A program made the translations under genes and the position numbers. A DNA stretch of 64,000 nucleotides from Siphonodentalium dalli. Its lineage: Eukaryota > Mollusca > Scaphopoda > Gadilida > Siphonodentaliidae. The notes below the pieces were generated by a model. The model had not been told where the DNA came from. It made no database searches and saw only the letters and a program-made list of their open reading frames with translations. The DNA is taken from contig CP136064.1 in NCBI GenBank assembly GCA_032622095.1, forward strand, positions 215,900,205 to 215,964,204, given 5' to 3'. Numbering within the stretch: the first letter of the stretch is position 1; each line of letters begins with the position of its first letter. Positions 10,801-23,042 of this stretch are shown here, in pieces.

Positions 10801-11683
10801 TTCCGTTGAACAAAATATTGATAAATAACAGGTTCCCATATACATGTACATGTATGTTTGGTACCTTGAGATATTATAGGAAAATAAAAAAAACACATCT
10901 CATCAAAATCAACACCAGTGACGTTGTAGATCTGTTGCAGTATAGGATACTAATTAGTTGTACTTAGTTAATCATTATAGAACAATTTACCGTAATGTAG
11001 AACGGCCGTGGACCCAGCAAAATGATCCAATTAATTGGATTACAGTAAACATTTATCCATGTCAGGAATCGGAACGCTGAAAATGTGCGTGTCGTGAATT
11101 GGAATACTCCGAAAACAGAATCGGAAGGTATGGTAGTGTTACTTTTAATGCATTATGTCAAGCTAAAACTGTATTTTTAAAGTAACGATGGGTTGTTTGC
11201 GGATACACGTAAGCAATTTGTTCTACAAAACATCTTTTTCGATTCGAAATTCACATTTGTACACCATACTTTTCTTCGGTGTGTGTGGATTTGAGTGAGC
11301 AACCCTTGTAATTTAGTTCAGCGTGCTTATATGGGACTAAAGAATAAGTAAGTGAAGAGTAAAAAACCTTAGAAACAAATCCTATCATTTTAGTGTGTCA
11401 TCGCATGAGTTGCTCCCTCGATATACACCAATTAGTAAACATGGTCGTGGAAAATCGAGCAAAACATTTGCGGAATCGGATCTTCTACCGCTCGGAATCG
11501 GAATTTTGCTCGGGTGGAATGAGATTTCGAGGAGCATATCCTCCACAGTGCTTTTATCAGCCTTGTCGCAAGAGTTTTTCGCTCCTTTTGTTGTTGGGTG
11601 GTGTTAACCATGCTTACACAATTCAACATCTAACATATAAATGTAGAATTGAGAATTTATTTGTGCCTCGAGATCACTACCGT
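10801..11683. other. No recognised feature
   Basis: AT-rich non-coding sequence. Overlapping short open frames near 11393-11698 on both strands have no recognisable protein features. Confidence 0.4.
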
Positions 11684-11842
11684 GCAGTAATGCCCTAATT
11701 AATTGACTGCTTAACCACAGCAGAATTATGGGTAACTTTTCAGGATTTAGTCGGAAATATGGCTTGTTGCCATTCATCGGAAAGCTCTCGGGGAGAGCTT
11801 TCCGATGAATGGCAACAAGCCATATTTCCGAAAAACTGATTT
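11684..11842. mobile_element. TA-type foldback MITE (CAGTAATGCCC family), right arm truncated
   Basis: It begins CAGTAATGCCCTAATTAA and folds back around CTCTCGGGGAGAG at about 11786-11800 into a long hairpin. After CATATTTCCG on the right arm the match to complete copies (50496-50692, 59916-60139) ends. Confidence 0.8.
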
Positions 11843-11908
11843 GGGACCGAACTGCATGCAATTGATTACAGAGCATGATGTTGTGTTAGTAATATATTCT
11901 ACCATCAG

Positions 11909-12365
11909 TACAAGTCTGGATTTAGTGTGTCTGACATTTGCAGAATGAGGTCTCCAGAGGGTGAATTTACTGATGCTATTCTGCACAGTGGGCTAGCATC
12001 ACCAATTCACCCTCTGGGTACCTCATTCTGCTTAGGCCTCAAATGTTATGGAAGACTTAGGATCAGATTGAATCCTACCCCAGGTGAAGATGGTGGTGTT
12101 TACCCATACTTCACCTCTATTATGCAAAATATCTTCTGCATATTTAATAGGGGATATAGAAACTGAACAGAAGGGGAAAATTTACTAAAACAATGTTAAT
12201 TTGAGACTATATAGATTCTTCTCAGAAGATGAGGCCTCAGAAGAGGGAGGTCCCCAGAGGGTGAGTATGGTGATGCTTGCCTGCTGTGCTGGATAGCATC
12301 ACTAAATTCACCCTCTGGGGACCTCATTCTGCAAATGTCAGACACAAAATCAAGACTTGCACCAG
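11909..12365. mobile_element. Inverted-repeat element with two internal hairpins
   Basis: The outer inverted repeats include GTGTCTGACATTTGCAGAAT (from about 11927) and its complement ending about 12345. Each end also carries its own hairpin based on CCAGAGGGTGAATTTA and its complement, spanning 11939-12033 and about 12240-12335. A fragment with TAGCATCACTAAATTCACCC recurs at about 61319 in a calpain intron. It is non-coding. Confidence 0.75.
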
Positions 12366-13049
12366 TGAAAAACAGTAGAGAGGTTTAGATCAAGAACTTC
12401 TGACTTCAAACCTTGGATCCATGTCATCACCAGACATTCTCCCATATTGATAAAGACGGATCATGTCTATCCGTACACGATAACGCATTGACAATCACAT
12501 ACATTATTTGACCATTGGTACCTGACAGCACATGAAGTTTGAAGTTGCAAGTTTTCAATGTAATCCTTCATATTATCTTTGTTGGGTCAGTAAGCTGTCT
12601 TATAACTCAAATATTGATGTCTTGAGAAGCAATCTTTTGTAAATCAAGAGCTTCTTTTACCATCTTTCATCGAATAGAATCTGAGATTTATTTATGTATT
12701 AATACTAGGGATAAGGACCAGACCCCTAAAAAATCAGTCTGGTCCATGGTCCAGAGCCGGACCACGGACCAGACTGGACTGCCATCATTGGACCGCTTTA
12801 TACCTGTCAACCCATGGCAGTCAGGTACCTTGCCAGCTCGCGAATTTGAATACATAGATGTATGCCTATAACGATGGTCTAGCTCTTTGTAAACATGTGC
12901 TATATAGTTACCGGGGTATAAAATATTAGATATGAAACGAAGACCCCTGTGCAGAAATGCTTCTATCGATTAATATTGATCTATATATTTCAAATATTTT
13001 CTGGTCTAAAACATGTGGTTGTTTAGCTAACAAATAATATTAGTTCCTG
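12366..13049. other. No gene recognised; cluster of GGACCA palindromes at 12716-12782
   Basis: The only structure seen is a 67-bp run of short palindromes and inverted repeats built on GGACC/GGTCC (for example GGTCCATGGTCC). Confidence 0.45.
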
Positions 13050-13235
13050 TTAAAGGCCCACTTAATTTTCGAGTCACTGATTATTTTTTTATTGTGACTT
13101 GATATACGGTTTTAATAACAATCTATGCCATAAAATATGATTAAAATACTGTAATTCATCACCATTTGAAACATTTGTGTCTAAGAATATAGAGAAATAG
13201 AAAACAGCTGAAACATGATAATTTTTTATTTTTTT
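13050..13235. mobile_element. AGGCCCACTTAATTTTCGA-family MITE, left half only
   Basis: TTAA followed by AGGCCCACTTAATTTTCGAG and the family interior (TTGATATACGGTTTTAATAA) continues to about 13225, then dissolves into a T-rich tract. There is no right end. Confidence 0.8.
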
Positions 13236-13719
13236 TATTAATTTTTTTAATTAATTTTTTTTATTAATTTTTTGTTTTTCAATGAGTTAATTGTGCCTTT
13301 TTAATTTTTTTATTTAATATTTTGTTTTTTCAATTTTACCCTATTTGACCTTGAATTGATCATTTTCAAGGTCAAGGTCAGGTCGGAGTCACAATTTAAC
13401 CCGTCCATGACACTTCCCGTAGATAGCAAGTTTGAGCTCAATCGGTTCGAGTCTAGAAAGGACACACACATATATATCATTTGTGGGTACCCGTTTCCAG
13501 GTGAAGATCACCTCGGGCGGAAAAACTGACCCATTGACCGTTCCTAGGAAGCCCTAAGTACATAAGAATCACACAACACGCTCATGTCTGGATACAGTCA
13601 CGCTCACGCCCGGACCCAGACGTAAGAATCACATTACACGCATACGCTCTTTATCAACGACACTGCGGATATGAACGCTCTTTAACTATCAACGCGATTA
13701 ACTCCACAGTGCCGTTTTT
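13236..13719. other. T-rich tract and unassigned sequence
   Basis: 13230-13340 is a degenerate TTTTTATTAA-rich tract. The remainder shows no gene or recognised repeat. Confidence 0.45.
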
Positions 13720-14967
13720 ATGTTTACCCATACCATGTATGGTAAACATAGTGTCGTTGTCCGGATTGACCACTCGTCGTTCGTCCGTCCGTCCGTCCGT
13801 CCGTAGACACTTTACGTGTAATGCGATAACTCAAACATTTTCTACCTTATCAAAACAAAATTTTGTATATGGGGTTTTCAGCCCAAAATACAGATTTATG
13901 GAACTTTTTCGACTTAGAATTCACGCATTCTGCCATAACTCAAACCAAATTTGGTATGTGAGTTTCTCGGCCCAAAATACAGACCGAGTTCGAATATGGG
14001 TTTGATCCGAGTTTTTTTTACAGAGTTATGGCCCTTTTTTGACTTAGAATTCATGAATTCTGGCATAACTCAAACATCTGATTGTAACCAAATATGGTAT
14101 ATGAGGTTCTCAGACCAACATACTGATTGAGTTCGAATATGGGTTTGATCGGATGTTTGTTAATGGAGTTATGGTCCTTTGACATATAGTTCACACATAC
14201 TTCGATAAAGCAACCATTTTTCATCTGATAGGAGCCAAATTTGGTATATGAGTTTCTCAACTCAAAATACAGAACGAGTTTGAATATGGGTTAGATCCAA
14301 TTTGTTATACCAGAGATATGGCCCTTTTTCAACTAAGAATTATCCAATTATAACCCAAGTAACTTACAATTAATGAATACCTCAGCCTCACAGCTTCTCT
14401 GTGAGAGAGATAAAAAGACATGGTTTATTGAGAGTTATTTATAGCCCTCATATGTTCCCTCTGTATAAGAGACACAAATTAGTGAATTATTGGATAAATT
14501 GATTTAGCTATCTTATTAACCACAACTTAATGTGAATTTATTTAACTAGACCAATGGAGCTCTCTAAGTTCTTGGATGATGGGACTACATTGGACCAAAC
14601 AGGGCAGAGATAGGTGATTTAACCCCTGTTACCCATTCCATGTCTTTTAACCTTTTCCATTAAATAAATAATTATATTATTTTGATATCTCACATGGCAA
14701 TTTGCAACAACATGAATAGAACTGCTTATACTATGATAGTGGTGACAGGCTCTAGAGTTTAGACGTTATATTAACCCTTCTATATTGACTCATACATTCC
14801 AATAATTTATGTTATTACTGGTTATTATGTACATTTGCCATATACTACTTCATATCATAACAGTATACTCTATAATTCAACATTAAAAGATTATGATTCT
14901 GATTATAACAATTTACTATCGCCAAGGGATGGGTTAAACATCTGCCGATCGTGATCGGCCTCTCGTT
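13720..14967 (+). mobile_element. Helentron-like element, copy 4 (complete, 1.25 kb)
   Basis: The 5' hairpin at 13722-13747 (GTTTACC ... GGTAAAC) is followed by GTCC repeats (13785-13803), then about three degenerate ~155-bp units. A unique tail follows, then the shared 3' terminus: CTATCGCCAAGG, the hairpin GCCGATCGTGATCGGC at 14944-14959, and CTCTCGTT ending at 14967. It is non-coding. Confidence 0.77.
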
Positions 14968-15790
14968 TTATGACTGAGAGTGGAGAACGGGTGCTCGGAG
15001 CTTCTCCAAAACACCGCGACGACCATTCCCGTGGTTTTTTACCCTTAGATGGGAAGTTTGGTCATCGGTGCAGCCGTTTTCGATTCTATAAAGTACAAAT
15101 ATACGAAAGTCTCAAAATATATAGGAGACTAGCCGATGAGCCTGACGTTGTCCGGGCTATTCAAAAACCAAAATTCAAGTCGATAGCTCTACCCAGCCCG
15201 ACGTTGTCCGGGCTATTGAAAAACCAAATTTCAAGTCGATAGCTCTACCCGTTTCCGAGATCTGGTCTGCGCATGCGCGAAGCTGGCGTCGCACGGGCTC
15301 GACGACCCGATGAAATTCGTATCCGGGGCAAGATACATTCACATAGCAAATTTCAAGTCGATAGCTCCACCCGTTTCCGAGATCTGGTCTGCACATGCGC
15401 GAAGCTGGCGTCGCACGGGCTCGGCGACCCGATGAAATTCGTATCCGGGGCAAGATACATTCACATAGCAAATTTCAAGTCGATAGCTCCACCCGTTTCC
15501 GAGATCTGGTCTGCGCATGCGCGAAGCTGGCGTCGCACGGGCTCGGCGACCCGATAAAATTCGTATCCGGGGCAAGATACATTCACATACCAAATTTCAA
15601 GTCGATAGCTCCACCCGTTTCCTAGATCTCGTCTGCGCATGCGCGAAGCGGGCGCTGCACGGGCTCGCCAATACGACAACGTCGACCGCCTGGTCAAACT
15701 ACACACACGTACCAAGTTTCGTCCCGATCGGTCGAGAATCGTAGATTTGTATAAATGACAGACATACAGACAGACAAACAGAGGTCTTCA
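14968..15790. repeat. 122-bp GC-rich tandem repeat block
   Basis: About three and a half units of 122 bp lie between about 15230 and 15690, each with GGTCTGCGCATGCGCGAAGC and TTTCAAGTCGATAGCTCCAC. They are preceded by two ~56-bp units with GACGTTGTCCGGGCTATT. It is more GC-rich than its surroundings. It ends with an ACAGACAGACAAACAGAGG tail near 15750-15785. Overlapping open frames offset by 122 are a by-product of the repeat. Confidence 0.88.
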
Positions 15791-15794
15791 AAAT

Positions 15795-16174
15795 ATATAT
15801 GAGATTTGGAAGAGGAACCAAAATATATATATATTCCACCAGAATACGAAGCAGCTGTGGCCTAGGACTGTCCGCCAAGTGATGGAGATTCATTCCAAAA
15901 CTTCCCCCCCTTGTCAAACCAGAATGCATCAGAATTCAAACTAAGAGATATAGTTAATCCCCATTGAGTATAATAGACTTTATAGTACAGTCCAGATCAA
16001 AACTAAATACAGGACACACCTTGGTACCTTGACAACAACAACATGTTCCCAGTTTATTCAACCGTGTCAGTTAATGATACAATGTTTTGGAGCTTCCTCT
16101 TTCAAATGGTATATAACATGGAATATGTTGTATATAATGTGATCTGGTGATTTGAAAATTAAGTGAGCCTTTAA
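15795..16174. mobile_element. AGGCCCACTTAATTTTCGA-family MITE, left end missing
   Basis: The interior matches 22587-23042 (phrases GTGGCCTAGGACTG, ATGTTTTGGAGCTTCCTC). The right terminus is AAAATTAAGTGAGCCT-TTAA at 16174. Its left end is lost in the flanking tandem block. Confidence 0.75.
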
Positions 16175-16690
16175 GATATAGAGATATTCCCTCTCCATTG
16201 AAACTATCTCTCTTGTAGATTTCGCAGAGTTATCTTTCCTGAATCTTTAATTTGACATTATTAGTTACATACAATTTCAATGTATAAATATGTTAACTGT
16301 TCTTGGATATTATTCTGTTTATTATGTAAATCGATCACTTCATCTTGAGTTCAGTTTCTTTATTGTGTCGTATTTTTTCTGACAATCGAAAAGTAGAACA
16401 TTCCACTATACTTTTAGAACCCTAATGGGGGGATCAAATTACAGTGAAAGGATTAAGGATGCCATAGTGGATATGACAACCAGTACAGTTACATTTATTC
16501 CCTTGGGATGGCATGATTATTAACTTTGAAACCAGCATACCACATCCTAATGTTTGTTACATTAGATTACGATTTTTTAAATTATTTATTTTTCCACTTC
16601 AGACATTTTGTTGAGTTCCCAGAAAGAATAAAGTTCTAATCTGTTTATATGTGACCCGCCATATCAAATCCAGTTGGACGTCGGGATTTT
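16175..16690. other. No recognised feature
   Basis: AT-rich non-coding sequence without repeat matches noticed elsewhere in the window. Confidence 0.4.
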
Positions 16691-16699
16691 TTTACCCTG

Positions 16700-16985
16700 T
16701 GCCAATGCATTCTCTTATATATGCGAGTCGACCATAGGTCGCCTCGCATATATAAGAGAATGCATTGGCCTAACAATTTTTTATCATTTTTTTTAGGACA
16801 TAAAATAAAAAACATCCATTACCCTGCAGGGAGTCCCACACATATATAGAAGCATATAGAAGAGTGTCGTCTGCTCATGTTTGTCTGGGGCTCTGTATGG
16901 GTGAAATTATAAAAATGTTAAAGAATACAAGAAAAAATTATTAAAATTGTTAGGCCAATGCATTCTCTTATATATGCGAGGTCAC
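16700..16985. mobile_element. Inverted-repeat element based on CCAATGCATTCTCTTATATA
   Basis: A tight hairpin has arms at 16701-16727 and 16743-16769. A third copy of the arm lies at about 16955-16981. The same arm occurs at 58690-59333 in a calpain intron, with a similar CTCCCTATGGGAG-like centre. It is non-coding. Confidence 0.75.
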
Positions 16986-17288
16986 ATATTACTTTATAAT
17001 AACTGGCAGTACCATGTCATCTTTGTGGGTATATTCACATTCTTACTGCCATAAGAATGTTCTGGGTTTATTATTTATGAACTTAATATAATAATTATAG
17101 TTGCTTAGGTTACTGACATTACTGATCTTGATGTGAGCTTGATTTTGGGGTTAATAACCAACAAGTTGGACCACACCACCACCCAATCAATTATTGGTAC
17201 CCAAGGCCTTTAAAGAGGGTTCTGTAAAATAACTATCATCGAAATAAGCACATGAAAAAATAGATTGATTTTGTTCTTATTTTCATTA

Positions 17289-17744
17289 TTAAAGGCCCAC
17301 TTAATTTTCGAGTCACTGATTATTTTTTTTATTGTGCCTTGATATACGGTTTTAATAACAATCTATGACACAAAATATGATTAAAATTTAAAATACTATA
17401 ATTCATCAGCATTTGGAATGTTTGTGTCTCGTAAGGAGGCCATAGAGTAATAGAAAATAGCTGAAATAATTAAATAATTCCTCCCTTTGGCTCCCCGGAG
17501 AATTCAAACAAAAGATGTATTTTCAATTGAAGGGGAATAACTCTATATCTAAATATATACAGTTATTCCTCTTCCATTGAAAATAATTGACTTTGTGCAT
17601 AAACTTGATAACAGAAGAGACACCAGTTTCTCAATAAAAACAACATGTTCACAGTTTAAAATACAATGTTTTGGAACTTACTCTTTCAAGTGGCATATAT
17701 TTTACCTATTGTGAATTGGGGATTCGAAAATTAAGTGGGCCTTC
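17289..17744. mobile_element. AGGCCCACTTAATTTTCGA-family MITE, complete
   Basis: The left terminus is TTAA-AGGCCCACTTAATTTTCGAG; the right terminus is CGAAAATTAAGTGGGCCT followed by TCTA rather than TTAA. The interior contains the typical paired phrases around GAATAACTCTATAT. Confidence 0.88.
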
Positions 17745-18014
17745 TACAATAATGTGATATTGCATTTCAAAACAATTGTTATGTAAACAATACTGTTACA
17801 GTGGAATTACCCATAAAAGTTTATTTCGTCCATAGAGATGCCAAAGTTAATTAAATTAAAGTGTTAGTGACACTGTAACTCAACTTGGACAGGGGATAAT
17901 GTAGTACTACATTACAGTCAATGGAGCGATAAGGAATGCGGAAAGTTTAAATGTTTAAGTCAACCGTATGAGCAATATGATGTTTGGGATAATTGGATAA
18001 ATACTGTTGGCTGT

Positions 18015-18620
18015 AGGGTATGCCAAAGGTATATAGTAATGCAAAGAGTCAAATCCAAGATGACTGCCAGTATGCAGCCATGTTTTTTATCGAATATCAT
18101 TCAAATTTGATAACTCCCATCTAGAAGTGTTCTGAACATGTCTGTAAATTTTCAAAAAGATTTCTCTATTAAATGTTGACTGCATGGTTTTCTGATGGAT
18201 TCAAATGTGAAATCCAAGATGGCACTAGCAGCCAGTCGCCCTGAAGATCCATATGAAGTTTAGTGACTCTTGGGTGAGTGAGGGATGCGGCCTGTAGAGT
18301 GTGCCAAAGAATTTAGTCAAGCAAAGAGTAAACTCCTAGATGGCTCTCGGTGCCATGTTGTTCATAAAACAATTGTTAAAATTTGATAGCTCCCATCTAG
18401 AGGTGATCCTAAACATGCCTGTAAATGTTTTAAACAATTCTCCAGTAAATCCTGGCTGCAGTGTGTGCGGATGAATTCAAATTAGAAATCTAAAATAGCT
18501 GCTGGCGGCCATGATTTTACCGAATTTTAGGGGGCGATTGCTCCCATCTTGGGGTCACCCCGAATATCCATATGAAGATGTTGACGACCGGATGAGAGAT
18601 GTGACCTGTAGAGTGTGTGC
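18015..18620 (-). repeat. Degenerate ~280-bp tandem repeat (two alternating ~140-bp monomers)
   Basis: Phrases such as CTCCCATCTAGA recur about 279 bp apart (18113, 18391). Half-unit relatives lie at about 18237 and 18540. Reverse-complemented words (GCAAAGAGTAAA, AAATCCAAGATGGC) match the satellite at 33775-35805 and the fragment at 37150-37510. Confidence 0.7.
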
Positions 18621-21039
18621 TAACGAAATTGTTGACGGACGCCAACCCATGATAATAGCTCAAACTTGACTTTGTCCTAGATGGAACCAAATAAGAGTGG
18701 AACTACTTGGTTCTATGTTGCTATTGGTTTCAACTGGGAACCAAATTTGGAACTTTTTTCTTCGAGTGTGATTGATAACACTACAATTCGGCAGTGCGTG
18801 TATAAACGAGAACGGAAGGTATAACTACAGGGAACTGGATTGGTTGGGGAGGTCGGATTTGAATGATATTTGGTATGCTCATGAACTACCATGGCGGAAG
18901 TGATATCCACACGAACGAGTTCCGCTAATTCATGTATTATATAGTGTTGGCCCTAATTGGAGTGAAAATGCGTTTGAATCACTGTTCTCGTGGGCCATGT
19001 TTTAATTATCTCCAATATGAATATGAGGTCAGCGCACTCAGCTGTAGCATGAAGGGAACAATATACAATAATTGTCGCCCGCTGTCGATGGAGACAATTA
19101 GATTTGTCACTGGCTCGAAAACGAAATGACATTCCTTTCTCGAGTGGGTGACAAATCTCAATGTCTCCAGAGATTGAGATTACAACTGTTGCCATCCACA
19201 CGCACGATGTTGTACTGAGTCACGAGTGCTTTCTTTCCCGATTATGCATATTTTCAGTAACTTCTTTTCGTCCTATAAGATTTATGTTCCATAAACGATA
19301 GTCAACCCGTTATGCGTTTGATAATCACCATTTAATTACGATCAATTTGGTGGTTAAATCGTCAATATCGGTCTATGCAATGTAAACCAATAAGCCATTA
19401 AAGTTATCCCCCTTCTGCAATTTTTGCATAATTATTCAATGTCGTATTGTGTACGGAATTTACTCGCGATGTTCATTTCATTACGATCTTCCCCGAAAGC
19501 TATTGGGTAGTTGTCGATTTCATTAATATACATTCATATGTGTCAATGCGCCCACGTACATGGCGATCCCCACACAAAATTATTCTTATATGATCACATT
19601 GCAGACGTCGCGAGAAGTCTGATATTGATGGATAAGCGTACAGGACCATTGATCATTCGCGACAAACGCCGTGTGCATTTTACGTTGTCCACCCGCAAGC
19701 AGTTGTAACCAACCAACCAACCTCAAGGGGTCGACTCGTTCAATCTTGCACCATAATTAATGTCGACATGAAGATATTGAATCACCGAGATGTTTCGGTA
19801 CAACAAAGTACCTAATAACGCTTGTCCAATAAAAGTATCAACTTAAAAGTTCGAATATTAGTGTTCACTAAATATATGAAATTTGGCTAACACCACAACG
19901 AATCCGTCAATCCGTGGGGTAGATAAGATTTATGGTTTCAGTACGTCGTAGTGATGTGAAATAGCTGACTTATACTGCAGTGCGTGCATGTGCTTTGAGA
20001 TATTCTTGCATTTTAACATCAGACAAAACAATGTCTCCCGGCTCAGTCGGCGACAGTGTGATTTGTCGCCCGGAACGTGACAGGACATGGGCCAATCAGA
20101 AGGGTGTAAAGGAGGAGGGTCACAACATATTTTGTTCATTTATTGCTTATGAAGTTACGGTCCTCATGGCGTAAAATATATGCTCATCCATGTTCATCTC
20201 GGGTCAATTTAGATTGGACGTTTTGTCCAGTCATCGCAGGCCGGATAAAACATTTCGAAACAAGAGACAAGCCACCTCGGAAAATTAATAAACCTCGGCG
20301 AAAAGTAACTTTTGCTGTGAACCATTGTGCGTATGTGGCCCCTCCCAACTACGATAAAGCGGAGCAAGGCCACTGTGTTTCGGGGTTTATGTGGAGTCAG
20401 GTGGCTGATAAATAACAGGGAGTCTGTGGTCTGACACTGTTAATAAGTTGTTTCATGGGTCATGGGTGTCAGTGGCAGGTGGTTCCAATGAGCCGAGTAA
20501 ACTGTTGTTTTTATTTACCTGATAATCTAGGGAAATAAATGCGGCAGCTAGATCAAAGGTTCATACTGTAGAATGAAGCATTGGCCTACTTGCGTTTATG
20601 TGAACTCACATATTACATTTATGCCTAATTAGTGATGTGGGTCATATACCCTTCGCTTGGCCCACACCGGTGTGAAGCATGGTCGGTCCTATAAGAAATC
20701 CATATTCACTTACAGAACACTTAAGATCCTCTTCTCGGTATAACACTGAGAATATGTCCATATTACCCGGGAAACATTTGTTGTTGCACATAGTTCACCT
20801 TAAGGTATTCTAAAACGTAGATTCCCAAATAACAAAACAATTATACACACCAAACAGCCGAACTACACGATTTTCTAAAATAGTGACATGTCCTGTCCCT
20901 GTTCGTGGGAAGAATATTTCCTAATTATATATATATAAGTAACATATTTAGCTCCAGTTGACCGATCTGTCTGAATTGAATGTCCAGGAAAGAGATTCGC
21001 TCACCGAATGATAGAAACGTTGAGTCTAGATTGTAAACG
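18621..21039. other. Largely unique sequence, no gene recognised
   Basis: There are short open frames on both strands but none with domain-like sequence or flanking splice context. A hairpin of ~80 nt at 19089-19169 has arms built on GGAGACAATTAGATTTGTCA and its complement. This is one of the least repeat-dense stretches of the window. Confidence 0.45.
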
Positions 21040-22464
21040 CAATTGGGGTCCCTGAAGTTGGCACAACATTCAACATTCAACATTCGTTCAACATTCGATT
21101 TTTCTTGTACATAAGTTTTTTTTAACGTGAATGGATTAAGTGGGTCGTATATATAGCACCCCTATCAAAATTAGAGTATTCGAAACTTAGATGCTCATTT
21201 TTGAGGAATTTTAACATTCGATTTTTCTTGTACATAAGTTTTTTTTAACGTAAATGGATTTAGTGGGTCGTATATATAGCACCCCTATCAAAATGAGTAT
21301 TCGATACTTCGATGCTCATTTTTGAGGAATTTTAATTCCGGTAGGGAGAGAGAGGGGCACATCAATACGCATGATCGGATCGGGCCCATATATGCAGGGA
21401 TTGTATCCTGACGGTACTTTAATTCTCCATAGGGTCCATGCACCCCTATAGCATGTGTGATTTTCGCTGGCGAATGTTGAACAGAGAGCACATTCAACAT
21501 TCGTTCAACATTCGTGTGAAGTTGGCACAACATTCAACATTCGATTTTTCTTGTACATAAGTTTTTTTAACGTGAATGGATTAAGTGGGTCGTATATATA
21601 GCACCCCTATCAAAATTAGAGTATTGGACACTTCGATGCTCATTTTTGAGGAATTTCAATTCCGGGGGGAGAGAGAGGGGCACATCATATACGCATGATC
21701 GGATCGGGCCCATATATGCAGGGATTGTATCCTGATGGTACTTTAAATCTCCATATATAGGGCCCACGCCTAGCATGTGTGGTTTTCGCTGGCGAATGTT
21801 GAACAGAGAGCACATTCAACATTCGTTCAACATTCGTGTGAAGTTGGCACAACATTCAACATTCGTTCAACATTCGATTTTTCTTGTACATAAGTTTTTT
21901 GTTAACGTGAATGGATTAAGTGAGTCGTATATATAGCACCCCTATCAAAATTAGAGTATTCGATACTTCGATGCTCATTTTTGAGGAATTTTAATTCCGG
22001 TAGAGAGAGAGAGAGGGAGAGATGCTATATATACGACCCACTTAATCCATTCACGTTAAAAAAAACTTATGTACAAGAAAAATCGAATGTTGAACGAATG
22101 TTGAATGTTGTGCCAACTTCACACGAATGTTGAACGAATGTTGAATGTGCTCTCTGTTCAACATTCGCCAGCGAAAACCACACATGCTAGGCGTGGGCCC
22201 TATGGAGAATTAAAGTACCATCAGGGTACAATACCTGCATATATGGGCCCGATCCGATCATGCGTATATGATGTGCCCCTCTCTCTCCCCCGGAATTGAA
22301 ATTCCTCAAAAATGAGCATCGAAGTGTCCAATACTCTAATTTGATAGGGGTGCTATATATACGACCCACTTAATCCATTCACGTTAAAAAAAGTTATGTA
22401 CAAGAAAAATCGAATGTTGAACGAATGTTGAATGTTGTGCTAACTTCACGGACCCACGCAATTG
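21040..22464. mobile_element. Composite inverted-repeat element with internal ~305-bp tandem copies
   Basis: The ends are inverted: the left carries CTGAAGTTGGCACAACATTC at about 21052, and the right has its complement followed by GGACCCACGCAATTG to 22464. Inside, a ~305-bp module (AACATTCG clusters, GTGGGTCGTATATATAGCAC, GAGAGAGAGGGGCACATCAT) is repeated directly starting near 21060, 21200, 21530 and 21850, then once inverted at 22020-22450. It is non-coding. Confidence 0.82.
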
Positions 22465-22586
22465 ACATGTTACCGGTTGATAAAAAATAAATGCACTTGT
22501 ATATACGGACGTTATATATATCTGTGGAATAAAAGAGCATCTCCAAAATGTGGCAACCCGCGGATTCTCAAGCACTGAACGAAACA

Positions 22587-23042
22587 TTAAAGGCCCACTT
22601 AATTTTCGAACCACCATATCACATTATATACAACATATTCCATATTAGTTACCATTTGAAAGAGGAAGCTCCAAAACATTGTATTATCAACTGATCCGGT
22701 CGAATACACTGGGAACATTGTTTTTGTCGAGGTACTGTGGTGTGTTCTGTGATTAATTTTGATCCAGACTGTACTATAAGGTCTATTATTCTCAATGGAA
22801 GGGGAATAACTCTATCTCTTATTATGAATTCTGATGCATTCTGGGTTGACAAGGGGGGAAGTCTTGGAATTAATCTGAGAATCTCTAACACTTGGTGCAT
22901 ATATATGGGCACCCCAAGGCCACAGCTGTTCCGTAGTCTGGTGGAATATATATATTATTGGTTCCTCTCCCAAATGGTATATAACATGGGATATGTTGTG
23001 TATAATGTAATCTGGTCATTCGAAAATTAAGTGGGCCTTTAA
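22587..23042. mobile_element. AGGCCCACTTAATTTTCGA-family MITE, complete
   Basis: TTAA duplications lie at 22587-22590 and 23039-23042. The terminal inverted repeats are long (over 70 bp, reaching the ATATTCCATATTA region). Open frames in it are not genes. Confidence 0.92.

Noticed and set aside
15175-15744. Arg-rich open frames on both strands
   Set aside because: They recur at exactly 122-bp offsets and follow the tandem repeat.
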